Part shown: positions 1 through 9,995 of the stretch, one piece after another
Layout of the letters: each line of letters starts with the position of its first letter
How positions within the stretch are numbered: position 1 is the first letter of the stretch
DNA from: Nostoc sp. S4
GTDB lineage: Bacteria; Cyanobacteriota; Cyanobacteriia; Cyanobacteriales; Nostocaceae
DNA length: 64,000 nt
Direction: 5' to 3'
Assembly (NCBI GenBank): GCA_029379225.1
Contig: JAQYWR010000012.1
Span: 1 to 64,000, forward strand
Program-made: the position numbers and the translations under genes
Notes under the pieces: model-generated
What the model saw: only the letters and a program-made list of their open reading frames with translations
The model's database searches: none
Told to the model about the DNA's origin: nothing

Positions 1-96
1 TCCTTTTCCTCCCACACCTCCTTTTCCTCCCACACCTCCTTTTCCTCCCACACCTGCATTTGTTCCCCACACCTCCTTTTCCTCCCACATTCCCTG
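1..96. repeat. 18-bp tandem repeat (TCCTTTTCCTCCCACACC)n, degenerate at the 3' end
   Basis: The unit tccttttcctcccacacc repeats head-to-tail at the window start, followed by a tgcatttgttccccacacc variant. Confidence 0.9.
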
Positions 97-228
97 TTTA
101 GCCAATGCCCTGGCAAATATGCTAACCTAGTATGGTTAACTAATCTCGCACATCTAAGAATTCGGGTGTTTCCAATAAGGAAATACGCTTAGATGGAGGT
201 TTAACCCGAATCGGAGTTAAAAAAATAT

Positions 229-1026
229 ATGCCAGTTGTTTCATTGGCTCAAATGATGGAGTCAGGGGTTCACTTTGGGCATCAAACCCGGCGTTGGAAC
301 CCAAAAATGTCTCCCTATATTTACACTTCTCGCAATGGTGTACATATCATCGATTTGGTGCAGACTGCCCAGTTGATGGAAGATGCCTATACTTATATGC
401 GATCGCAGGCAGAACAAGGAAAGAAATTTCTTTTCGTCGGCACTAAGCGGCAAGCTGCTGGAATTATTGCCCAAGAAGCCAGCCGTTGCGGTTCGCACTA
501 TATTAACCAGCGCTGGTTAGGTGGAATGTTGACCAACTGGGCAACCATCAAAACACGGGTAGACCGTCTGAAAGATTTGGAACGCCGAGAAGAAAGCGGC
601 GCGCTGGATTTATTGCCGAAAAAAGAAGCCTCAATGCTGCGTCGGGAAATGACGAAGCTGCAAAAATACTTGGGTGGCATTAAAACAATGCGAAAAGTCC
701 CCGATATCGTGGTGATTGTAGACCAACGGCGGGAATATAATGCTGTTCAAGAATGCCAAAAACTCAACATTCCCATTGTGTCCATGCTGGATACAAACTG
801 CGACCCGGATGTAGTTGATATCCCCATACCAGCAAACGATGATGCTATCAGATCGATTAAGCTGATAGTCGGAAAATTGGCAGATGCCATTTATGAAGGT
901 CGTCACGGTCAACTCGAAGTTGAAGAGGATTACGAAGATTACGAAGGTGCTGAGTATGACGAAGACTACGATGAAGGTGAGTATACTGACAGCCTGATTC
1001 CCGATGATGATGAAGATGATGAATAA
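229..1026 (+). CDS. rpsB: 30S ribosomal protein S2 with acidic C-terminal tail
   Basis: [31 protein letters not shown]...; followed by tsf. Confidence 0.98.
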   Translation: MPVVSLAQMMESGVHFGHQTRRWNPKMSPYIYTSRNGVHIIDLVQTAQLMEDAYTYMRSQAEQGKKFLFVGTKRQAAGIIAQEASRCGSHYINQRWLGGMLTNWATIKTRVDRLKDLERREESGALDLLPKKEASMLRREMTKLQKYLGGIKTMRKVPDIVVIVDQRREYNAVQECQKLNIPIVSMLDTNCDPDVVDIPIPANDDAIRSIKLIVGKLADAIYEGRHGQLEVEEDYEDYEGAEYDEDYDEGEYTDSLIPDDDEDDE

Positions 1027-1201
1027 TGCTTGGTGCTTCAGCAAAAGTGCTGAGTAAGATAGAAATACTCAGCAAATTGGATAGTGCTGAGTCTTGATTT
1101 TTGAAGTTGTAAGTTGTGAGTCATCAATTCTAAATTGATAATTAAACACTTAAAACTCACCACTCAAAACTCAGCCAGGAGTTGAGAGCAGCTTTTGCTG
1201 T

Positions 1202-1296
1202 AGACGCGCTTTGGGCGTCTTGTCGTTCGCTGTTAGCGTCTCGTAGAGAAGAGAAGACATCTGAACTTCCCCGAAGGGAGACGTTAATAGCGAACG
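1202..1296. repeat. Nested inverted-repeat element in the rpsB-tsf spacer
   Basis: agacgc-gctttgg-gcgtct hairpin (1202-1220), and cgttcgctgttagcgtct (1224-1241) pairing with agacgttaatagcgaacg (279-296 of the same kb, i.e. 1279-1296) with 2 mismatches. Confidence 0.75.
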
Positions 1297-1359
1297 GTGA
1301 CTCAGCACTAAACTAAATAAGCGATTACAACTCGAGGTCAAGTTAGGAATTGAGGGAAC

Positions 1360-2304
1360 ATGGCGGAAATATCTGCAAAACTCGTCCAAGAGCTACGCCA
1401 AAAAACTGGTGCTGGCATCATGGACTGCAAAAAGGCACTAAAAGAAACTGATGGCAATCTCGAAGAAGCCATAGATTGGCTACGGAAAAAGGGCATTGCT
1501 TCTGGGGGTAAAAAAAGCGATCGCATTGCAGCTGAAGGTCTAGTAGACACCTACATTGAACCCGGCGGTCAGGTGGGTGTACTCATAGAAGTCAACTGCC
1601 AAACAGATTTTGTTGCTCGTAACGAAGCTTTTAAAGCTTTGGTTAAAAACTTAGCTAAGCAAGCAACAACAGCTGATAGTGTTGAATCCTTATTAGCTCA
1701 ACCCTATATTAGTGATGAAAGCGTAACTGTAGATGAATTCATTAAGCAAACTATTGGCACCCTTGGCGAAAACATCCAACTGCGTCGATTTATCAATTTT
1801 ACAATAGCAAAAGGTACCGCAGGTGTAGTGGACAGCTACATTCACACTGGCGGTCGAGTAGGTGTATTGGTAGAGTTGGGTTCCCAAACTGATTCAGCTG
1901 CTGCCAAAGAAGAGTTCCAGAGCTTGGCGCGGAACGCAGCCATGCAAGTTGCAGCCTGCCCTAATGTCGAGTATGTCAGCGTAGATCAAATTCCTGCTGA
2001 AGTAGCTCAAAAAGAAAAAGATATTGAAATGGGCAAGGATGATTTGGCAAATAAGCCAGATAATATCAAAGAAAAGATTGTCCAGGGAAGGATTGAAAAA
2101 CGCCTTAAAGAAATGGCTTTGCTAGATCAACCTTATATTCGGGATCAAAGTATTTCTGTAGAAGAATTGTTGAAGCAAGTCAAGGGACAAGTAGGCGAAG
2201 ACATCCAAGTAAATCGCTTTGTCCGCTATGTACTGGGCGAAGGCATTGAAAAGCAAGAAAGTAACTTTGCTGAAGAAGTCGCTGCACAAATGGGCGGCAA
2301 GTAG
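1360..2304 (+). CDS. tsf: Translation elongation factor Ts
   Basis: [35 protein letters not shown]-Ts signature. Confidence 0.98.
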   Translation: MAEISAKLVQELRQKTGAGIMDCKKALKETDGNLEEAIDWLRKKGIASGGKKSDRIAAEGLVDTYIEPGGQVGVLIEVNCQTDFVARNEAFKALVKNLAKQATTADSVESLLAQPYISDESVTVDEFIKQTIGTLGENIQLRRFINFTIAKGTAGVVDSYIHTGGRVGVLVELGSQTDSAAAKEEFQSLARNAAMQVAACPNVEYVSVDQIPAEVAQKEKDIEMGKDDLANKPDNIKEKIVQGRIEKRLKEMALLDQPYIRDQSISVEELLKQVKGQVGEDIQVNRFVRYVLGEGIEKQESNFAEEVAAQMGGK

Positions 2305-2592
2305 TATTAGTGATTGGTCATTGGTCATTGGTCATTGGTGATTAGTTAAACAACAAAGGACAAATGACAAAGCGCAAAGTCTGAGCGCTGGCTTCCGGCA
2401 ATCAGAACTTTGTAACAGAGGACAAAGTACAAAGTGCAAATGACAAATGACCCTTTACCAGACAGGTCAAGCCAATAGCCTGACCTGTATTTTATTAGTA
2501 AAGAAGCATTTAAAATTTTTGGGAAAGTTATCTTAAAATAAATTTGTACATTTGTACTATGTAATGGTTGATATGGGCAAGAACGAGAAGTT

Positions 2593-3471
2593 ATGGCAAG
2601 AGCAATCGAGCGAATTGAGCGGGATATTGCAGCACTCAAAGAAGCGATTCGAGCGATCGCACTAGAACTACAAACCGCTTATGCTAGTTATCTAGCCACC
2701 TTGGGGCTAGCCGTACAAAAACAACTGATTCTAGCTACTTACCACCTTTGTACTCAAGGGTATCCCGAAAACTTCCTGCATTTGTCATTGAATCAGCGCC
2801 AACAATTGCAACAAGCCATCCGTAAGTTAGGTCAACTGGCAGCCGAGCAGTTCCTTACTTATATTAAAAGTGAGGAAGCAGCAGATCGGGAGGATGAAGG
2901 GGATGGAAAAGATGAGGGGAATGAGGGGGATGAAGGGGATGAGGAAGTAACATCTTCATCATCTGCTGTGTTTATTAGCGTTTCTAACCTTCAACCTTTT
3001 ACTCCAGACACATCTAGTCCTATAGAACTGGCAAAATGGCAACATAACTTAGAGCAGGTTACTCAAGAGATACTCAAGAAAGTTTCCCATGATGCTAATC
3101 TTTTATTACAGAAAGCCGGGGTATTACCCCAAAAATTACCAGAACCAATTTTAGCGGCTGCGGCTGCGGCTGCGGCTGAATCAGAATCATCTACTGAGGT
3201 AATGCCCGGGCCGCCCAACTTATTAAACTTAGTAATTGAAATTGAAAATGAGCAGCAATCAGAAGATTCTGGTCTAACGCAGATTATGGCTGTTAATTTG
3301 CGACTAGGAGAAATTGAATTTGCTGACCCTGCACTTTCATCTGAACGCAGGCAGATCCGTAGTATCTTAGTTCAGCTAAATAAGCTAGAACGAGAGTATC
3401 AAAAGAAACTTAGAGAAAGGGCAATTGCTGAAGCTGAAGCTGCATGGCGTGCTAGTTGGTTTGAGGATTAG
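2593..3471 (+). CDS. Hypothetical protein with low-complexity acidic and poly-Ala segments
   Basis: Long ORF upstream of recG; internal DEGDGKDEGNEGDEGDEE and A(8) tracts. Confidence 0.75.
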   Translation: MARAIERIERDIAALKEAIRAIALELQTAYASYLATLGLAVQKQLILATYHLCTQGYPENFLHLSLNQRQQLQQAIRKLGQLAAEQFLTYIKSEEAADREDEGDGKDEGNEGDEGDEEVTSSSSAVFISVSNLQPFTPDTSSPIELAKWQHNLEQVTQEILKKVSHDANLLLQKAGVLPQKLPEPILAAAAAAAAESESSTEVMPGPPNLLNLVIEIENEQQSEDSGLTQIMAVNLRLGEIEFADPALSSERRQIRSILVQLNKLEREYQKKLRERAIAEAEAAWRASWFED

Positions 3472-3487
3472 TCCTTTGTCCAAAGTC

Positions 3488-3548
3488 AAATGACAAATGA
3501 CCAATGACTAATGACTAATGACTAATGACAAATGACCAATGACTAATG
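3488..3548. repeat. Heptameric STRR (atgacta/atgacaa/atgacca) overlapping the recG start
   Basis: aaatgacaaatgaccaatgactaatgactaatgactaatgacaaatgaccaatgactaatg. Confidence 0.85.
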
Positions 3549-6022
3549 AAAAACCAGATTGGATACGATTGGACAAAGCCTTAGCAATAGAAGCCGAACA
3601 TGGCTTTACAGACTTGATGGGCAGACAATACCGTTTCAGCGAATTCCTGAGCTTGACTTTAGGTAAATTTCCCATCGGCTTACCCCAGACTGAGCGCCGC
3701 CGTTGGCAAGGATTAGCGGTGCAATTTGCTAGTTATCCACATCTAGCACTGGAAGAAAGACAACATTTAGTAGCGGAGACTCGCAGATATCTTTACCAAC
3801 TACAGCAAGAGTCCGAAGAGGAGGGAAGCAGAGGAACACAGGAGCAAAGGAAAATTTATCAATCCAAAACTCAAAATCCGACATCTCCAATTGTTGCTGA
3901 GGTGAATCGCAGGCTTGCTCCAAAAATTGAGCAAAAACTGAGTGATTTACCAGAAATAGGCTTTAAAAAAGCTGATAATCTAGCACGTCTTGGTTTGCAT
4001 ACCGTCCGTGATTTGCTTTTTTATTATCCTCGCGACCACATTGATTATGCGCGTCAAGTGAATATCCGCGAGTTACAGGCTGGTGAGACGGTGACAATAG
4101 TGGCGACGGTGAAGCGCTGCAACTGCTTTACTAGCCCCAAGAACCAGAAATTATCAATTTTAGAACTGTTAGTAAAAGATAACAGCGGTCAAATTAAAAT
4201 TGGGCGTTTTTACGCAGGTACACGCTTTAGTAGTCGAGGTTGGCAAGAAAGTTTAAAACGCCGTTATCGGGTAGGTAGTATTCTAGCTGCTTGTGGGTTG
4301 GTGAAAGAAAGTAAATACGGCTTGACACTAGATAATCCAGAATTAGAGGTTTTAGCAAATCCTGGAGATGCGATTGAGTCGCTGAATATTGGGCGGGTGG
4401 TGCCAATTTACGGATTGACTGAGGGCGTGGTGGCAAATACAGTACGACAAGCAGTAATTGCTGCTTTGCCTGCTGCGGCTCACCTGAAAGACCCTCTACC
4501 AAGTGGTTTGCGGCAGAAGTATGTTTTGATGGAATTAAAAGATGCGATCGCTAATATTCACTTTCCCAAAGATGGCGAAACTCTGCAAGTTGCTCGTCGT
4601 CGCTTAGTCTTTGACGAGTTTTTCTACTTACAACTCGGTTTACTACAACGTCAACAGCAAGCAAAGGCGATTCAAAAGGCCGCCATCCTTGTGCCACGAG
4701 GTCAACTTGTAGAGAAATTTCACGAAATACTGCCTTTTCAACTCACTAGCGCACAGCAACGAGTTATCAACGATATCCTCAACGACTTGCAAAAACCCGC
4801 ACCGATGAATCGTTTGGTGCAAGGTGATGTTGGTTCTGGTAAAACGGTTGTGGCTGTGCTGGCTATCCTGGCAGCAATTCAATCTGGCTACCAAGCGGCA
4901 CTGATGGCTCCCACAGAAGTTTTGGCAGAACAGCATTATCGCAAGTTAGTTAGTTGGTTTAACCTGCTGCATTTACCAGTGGAATTACTGACGGGTTCTA
5001 CTAAAACTGCTAAACGTAGACAAATACATTCTCAGTTAGAAACGGGTGAATTACCTCTTTTAGTAGGAACTCATGCCTTGATTCAAGACCCAGTAAATTT
5101 CCAGCGATTAGGGTTAGTAGTGATTGATGAACAGCATCGCTTTGGGGTAGAACAACGGGCGCGTTTACAGCAAAAAGGTCAGCAACCCCACGTGTTAACT
5201 ATGACAGCTACCCCGATTCCTAGAACCTTAGCACTAACAATACATGGGGATTTGGATGTCAGCCAAATTGATGAACTGCCGCCAGGACGACAAAAGATTC
5301 AGACAACAGTATTATCAGGTCAGCAACGCAACCATGCTTACGACTTGATGCGTCGAGAAATTGCCCAAGGAAGACAAGTATATGTAGTTTTGCCATTGGT
5401 GGAAGAATCAGAAAAATTAGATTTGCGATCGGCAGTAGATGAGCATCAAAAGCTACAGGAAAGTGTTTTTCCAGACTTTCAAGTGGGGCTGTTGCACGGT
5501 CGTATGAGTTCAGCAGAAAAGGACGAAGCGATTACTAAATTCCGCGATAATCAAACGCAGATTCTAGTTTCGACTACTGTAGTTGAGGTGGGTGTAGACG
5601 TACCCAACGCTACAGTTATGCTGATTGAAAATGCGGAGCGATTTGGCTTATCGCAACTGCACCAACTGCGGGGGCGTGTTGGTCGTGGTGCGGCTCAGTC
5701 TTACTGTTTGTTGATGAGCAGTTCTAGGAGTCCTGATGCTCAACAACGGCTGAGGGTGTTGGAACAGTCTCAGGATGGCTTTTTCATTTCAGAGATGGAT
5801 ATGCGTTTTCGTGGCCCAGGGCAAGTACTGGGAACTCGTCAATCAGGAGTGCCAGATTTTACCTTAGCAAGTTTGGTCGAAGATGAAGAAATTTTACTTT
5901 TAGCACGCCAAGCAGCCGAGAAAATCATAGAAATGGATGTTACTTTAGAGCGCTGGTATTTGATGAAAGAAGAATTGAAATATCGCTATGAGCGGTTGAT
6001 GGGTGGGGCGATTTTGACATAA
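3539..6022 (+). CDS. recG: ATP-dependent DNA helicase RecG
   Basis: Wedge/OB region, QGDVGSGKT Walker A, DEQHRFGV, LRGRVGRG motifs. Confidence 0.97.
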   Translation: MTNEKPDWIRLDKALAIEAEHGFTDLMGRQYRFSEFLSLTLGKFPIGLPQTERRRWQGLAVQFASYPHLALEERQHLVAETRRYLYQLQQESEEEGSRGTQEQRKIYQSKTQNPTSPIVAEVNRRLAPKIEQKLSDLPEIGFKKADNLARLGLHTVRDLLFYYPRDHIDYARQVNIRELQAGETVTIVATVKRCNCFTSPKNQKLSILELLVKDNSGQIKIGRFYAGTRFSSRGWQESLKRRYRVGSILAACGLVKESKYGLTLDNPELEVLANPGDAIESLNIGRVVPIYGLTEGVVANTVRQAVIAALPAAAHLKDPLPSGLRQKYVLMELKDAIANIHFPKDGETLQVARRRLVFDEFFYLQLGLLQRQQQAKAIQKAAILVPRGQLVEKFHEILPFQLTSAQQRVINDILNDLQKPAPMNRLVQGDVGSGKTVVAVLAILAAIQSGYQAALMAPTEVLAEQHYRKLVSWFNLLHLPVELLTGSTKTAKRRQIHSQLETGELPLLVGTHALIQDPVNFQRLGLVVIDEQHRFGVEQRARLQQKGQQPHVLTMTATPIPRTLALTIHGDLDVSQIDELPPGRQKIQTTVLSGQQRNHAYDLMRREIAQGRQVYVVLPLVEESEKLDLRSAVDEHQKLQESVFPDFQVGLLHGRMSSAEKDEAITKFRDNQTQILVSTTVVEVGVDVPNATVMLIENAERFGLSQLHQLRGRVGRGAAQSYCLLMSSSRSPDAQQRLRVLEQSQDGFFISEMDMRFRGPGQVLGTRQSGVPDFTLASLVEDEEILLLARQAAEKIIEMDVTLERWYLMKEELKYRYERLMGGAILT

Positions 6023-6180
6023 AGATGTCTTGTCTTGATGATGAACAGCGACTAGATGCTCCTATCTTTCCTGAAAATTGAGTTAGAAGCCCAGATGAAA
6101 CTGGGGAATATGGCAATGTTATACATAGTTTAGGTCAAGCTGTATAGAAAATTTTTTATAGTTTTCACTATAAAAATCCT

Positions 6181-8496
6181 CTATTTTTGTGCTTTGAAAC
6201 ATTCTTCAAGTTTGTTTGTATAATCTTTTGTACTATAGAATATCCTTCCAGCAGCAGGTAGATGCCCTACAGGTGCTGTCTCGTTAAATATAAGGTCACT
6301 GTTCTTTTTACCATACCAGTCAATCTTCTTTTCAAATTCATTTTGGTTATGTTTAACTTTTTCCCAAATATTCCGTTGCTTCTGAAAACCGAAGTTACGG
6401 CTGGACTGTTCCCAAAGGTTATTTATCTCTGTTAAATATCCACATTTAATATTGTTACTGTTTATACTTGTAATATAGCCTGCTTGTGTTCCAGAAAACT
6501 GGCGTATGAGATCAGAAGTGGTTTGATCTGCATCACGCCAATTCTTAGCAAATAGTTGTTTATTGAGTTTAGATATAGATGGTTTCTCTAGATTCTCTAA
6601 AGATTGATATATTAAATATCCCATGAAGCCAAATAACAGAAATGCTCCCACTACATATAATTTATTTTTGTGCTGAGAAACTTTTGCAAAATTTGATTGA
6701 GGCTGTGATACAGAGAGTTGAGGGTAGTTTAATTGTTGTGGAGAAATAATAGTAGTATTTAGACTTTCTAGCTTGAGATTAGGTTGAGTGCTAACAATAG
6801 CAGGTTTAATCCCGCACTCCTCAAGTCTTGATATGAGTGCAGAAAATCGATGCACTACCGTATTAGAATAACCCCAATTCAACCATTCTCTGCAATATGG
6901 GAGATGTCCATCAGCAGCGTTTAAGCTGAAGATTAGGTTATCTTGACTTCTCCAGTTTCCTTCTAAAGACCAGCCAACGCGATCGCCAAAACTCTTAAAA
7001 GTGTTGTATCCCGCACTTTTGCTTCCTCCAAGACTTTGCCAAATACGCTGTTGCACACTAAAACCAAAACGCCCGTTGCTGTATTTAATCCAAAGTTGAT
7101 CAATTTCACTTAGACTTTCACAGGATAATTGTCTACAATCTTCTGCTTGCAGCTTGCCCTCTTGTTCACGACCAGATAGCTTTAGCACAATAGCCCTAGT
7201 TTTTTGATCTGCTTCTTTCCACTTACCTGCTACTAATAAGTCTCGTAGTTCAGTACAGTCTGTTGTTGGCGTTGCGCTAAAGTCATCAATTAGAAATTCT
7301 GTAGAACTGGATTTTATGGTTGGTTTACCTTGAATATCAGAAATAACGCTGTTAGAGGTATCAATATTATTTACCTTAAAGCTAAATGCTTCAGTTGAAA
7401 ATACATTTTGATTGCTATTACTCGATTCTCTGTCTGGAATAATTCGCGCTTCAATCGATACTACATCCTCATCTTTAAGTCCCCAAAATTCTTGATAGTC
7501 TTTTAACTTGTTGCGAGTGTAGTTACTTATAGGATTTTCAGCTTGAAGTGCTTCAGATAATACCTGCTCGTATTGCTGCAATTTTGCCTTGTACTCTCGA
7601 TACGGTTTGAGAACTTCTGCTTCAATGACAGCAGCTTCTTCAGGAGTTAGTTGCAAAGTATCTCGTTTAAGGTCTAGCAATTTGTGGACAATAGGGGGAA
7701 TATTACCGTCTTTGAGGCAATGCTCAACATCTTGGCGATATTTCAGCTTTGGATCTTCAACTCGCACTTTAGCCAGTAGTATCTTACTGCCTTCTCTAAT
7801 TGGATAGATTTCAGGCTTCATTATACCAGGAGCAGTTTCTTGTACTTTTTCGCTAGCATATTCATGCAACTCATCAATAGAAACAGCTCCATCTTGATCT
7901 TTATCTGCTATTCCAGTTTTAATACCTTCAACTAAAAAATGCGTATAAACTGAGAGGTCGAAACGCTGACTCTCAAAAGAATACTGAGTTGAGGTACTAG
8001 ATGTGAGAACAGCTCGTCCTTCTCCACCTAATTGTTGCTTGACAGGCACAGAACCATCATCTTTGGCCGTCATTCCTTGGGCAAAAGCGCCGCTGAAGCA
8101 ACAATCCAGAATCACTACTTGTCGCTTCGAGCGGCTACTGCTCATAATATTTTGTACATAACTCGCTGCTACCGCTGTAGGTTGAACGAGTGCTTCTTGT
8201 TCTTTGCGGGTATTATGAGCAGCCAAATAAAGATTGCCATTATCATCTTTTACTCCATGACCAGAGAAAAAAAGTAGCAAGAGATCATCTTTTTTACGAT
8301 TTGCAAACAATCTATAAATTGCTTCCTCCATCGCCTGTCGCTCAGGATCAATCAGCGGTGTCACTCGATCAAAACCGCCAATTTCAGGATTTTCCAATAC
8401 TTGGCGCATCGCTTCCACATCCTTGCGAGCCGCAGGCAAGGGAGAAAGACCATTTCCATATTCGCCAACCCCAATCAGCAATGCTACCTTAGCCAT
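6181..8496 (-). CDS. Caspase-family (peptidase C14/metacaspase-like) protein with two GUN4-like domains flanking a transmembrane helix
   Basis: FFSGHGVKD (His) and VILDCCFSGAF (Cys) catalytic motifs; DKDQDGAVSIDEL EF-hand-like loop; FGFSVQQRIWQSLGG and FGFQKQRNIWEKV GUN4-like repeats; LYVVGAFLLFGFMGYLIYQ TM. Confidence 0.88.
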   Translation of the reverse strand: MAKVALLIGVGEYGNGLSPLPAARKDVEAMRQVLENPEIGGFDRVTPLIDPERQAMEEAIYRLFANRKKDDLLLLFFSGHGVKDDNGNLYLAAHNTRKEQEALVQPTAVAASYVQNIMSSSRSKRQVVILDCCFSGAFAQGMTAKDDGSVPVKQQLGGEGRAVLTSSTSTQYSFESQRFDLSVYTHFLVEGIKTGIADKDQDGAVSIDELHEYASEKVQETAPGIMKPEIYPIREGSKILLAKVRVEDPKLKYRQDVEHCLKDGNIPPIVHKLLDLKRDTLQLTPEEAAVIEAEVLKPYREYKAKLQQYEQVLSEALQAENPISNYTRNKLKDYQEFWGLKDEDVVSIEARIIPDRESSNSNQNVFSTEAFSFKVNNIDTSNSVISDIQGKPTIKSSSTEFLIDDFSATPTTDCTELRDLLVAGKWKEADQKTRAIVLKLSGREQEGKLQAEDCRQLSCESLSEIDQLWIKYSNGRFGFSVQQRIWQSLGGSKSAGYNTFKSFGDRVGWSLEGNWRSQDNLIFSLNAADGHLPYCREWLNWGYSNTVVHRFSALISRLEECGIKPAIVSTQPNLKLESLNTTIISPQQLNYPQLSVSQPQSNFAKVSQHKNKLYVVGAFLLFGFMGYLIYQSLENLEKPSISKLNKQLFAKNWRDADQTTSDLIRQFSGTQAGYITSINSNNIKCGYLTEINNLWEQSSRNFGFQKQRNIWEKVKHNQNEFEKKIDWYGKKNSDLIFNETAPVGHLPAAGRIFYSTKDYTNKLEECFKAQK

Positions 8497-8709
8497 CTGT
8501 GACTCTCTATCTTGCTACAATTTTCTATATTGTGGTTAATACTTAGGTTATCATGAATACCTTATACAATGCAGCTAGCGAGCATTCCAGACTTGATCGC
8601 TGTGCTGAGATTTGCCTACAGGTAGAGCGATCGCAATCCTATTTTTATAATTAAGAATCAATACAATTGTTGATAGCTAATTTAACACCTCACTTTTCAA
8701 TCCCGATGC

Positions 8710-9669
8710 TTACTGCATTTCGGCATAGGCTTCATAAACACCCTTGACGTTGTACCAGTTGAGAAAAATTCGGGCAATTTCTAAAGCCAGTTGAGGTTTA
8801 CCTAAGTTAATCAACCATTGCAAAAATGGAGCCATTGTCCGTTCGTTTAGTGCGCCATTGAGTGAAAGAATACCCCAAAGTAAGCGATGCAGCCAAGTCA
8901 TTTGAATCATCATTCGCACTTCCCATGTGGGATGTTTTTGATAAAACAAAACTCCCATGCGTCCGCGTTGAATTTCTTTGTCGATTAAGCTTTTAATTTG
9001 TTCTAAGTTAAATGGTGGATGCCAGTGATAGCCAACAGCTTCCGGACATTTAATTAGTGTCAAACCTAGTTTTTTCAGCCGCACACCTAATTCTAAATCT
9101 TCCCAACCATAAAGTTGGAAACTAGTGTCAAAAAGTCCAGCTTTTTCTAACCAATGTTTGGGAATTGCTACATTTCCCGTAGCAAAAAAAGCCGCTGAAA
9201 AATCAGTGACTTTGTAGGGTTCAGCCGTTGGGTTGTTGAAATTACAAGTATTAATAACTGCGCCGTAGGTGAAAAAGCGATCGCTTCCCAATTTATCTTT
9301 CCCCTGCATAAGTGCGTTACCATGAGCTTGCAGGAAATTCTTCAGCACTACTAAATCACTATCAATAAAAATAATTGTGTCTCCTAGCGCCTGTTCTACT
9401 CCCAAATTTCGCGCCGCAGCTGGGCCAGCATGATTTTGCTCAAACCATCGCACATGGGGAAACTCTTGTTTGTGTCCTGCTAACCACTCCAATGTGCCAT
9501 CAGTAGAACCATCATCCACCAAGACAATCTCATAACCAATAACTGAACTTGGCTGACTTAACTCTTGCATCTCCAAAGCACGGAGGCACTTTTCTAAAAT
9601 CGGTTGGCGATTATAAGTCGGTATCACAACGCTGAAAAACACAGTCTCACCCATAACACATTTATCCAT
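8710..9669 (-). CDS. Glycosyltransferase family 2 protein
   Basis: FFSVVIPTYNRQPILEKCLRAL...VLVDDGSTDGT...IIFIDSDLVV. Confidence 0.93.
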   Translation of the reverse strand: MDKCVMGETVFFSVVIPTYNRQPILEKCLRALEMQELSQPSSVIGYEIVLVDDGSTDGTLEWLAGHKQEFPHVRWFEQNHAGPAAARNLGVEQALGDTIIFIDSDLVVLKNFLQAHGNALMQGKDKLGSDRFFTYGAVINTCNFNNPTAEPYKVTDFSAAFFATGNVAIPKHWLEKAGLFDTSFQLYGWEDLELGVRLKKLGLTLIKCPEAVGYHWHPPFNLEQIKSLIDKEIQRGRMGVLFYQKHPTWEVRMMIQMTWLHRLLWGILSLNGALNERTMAPFLQWLINLGKPQLALEIARIFLNWYNVKGVYEAYAEMQ

Positions 9670-9995
9670 CTCCAGGATAGGACAGATGGGGCACTGACTC
9701 TGTTCCTTACCTGATAACTTCTGATTCGGAAATTTCCTACACTTTAGTCAAGTAGACAAGAAATCTCTATTAATCAAGATATAACCTAGCATTAATTTTT
9801 GCTCATTAGATTATGTGACAAACTGGAAAATTTTTGTCTAGTTAAGTGACCTAAATAACAAACAAGCTTTTGTTAAGAACAGGTTATTGACTATTCAAAA
9901 TCTGTGGCATTTCACGTCAAGAATTGATGGCTTTTTCTGTCAGTAATCAAGATTTGCCTTTACGAGATTTTTTTGTCACAAGAGAGGAGAGTTTG

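Noticed and set aside
1-96. CRISPR-like array at the window start
   Set aside because: Units are contiguous 18-bp tandem repeats without unique spacers; no cas genes nearby
262-1075. Antisense ORFs over rpsB
   Set aside because: Opposite strand of a certain ribosomal protein gene; no recognisable motifs
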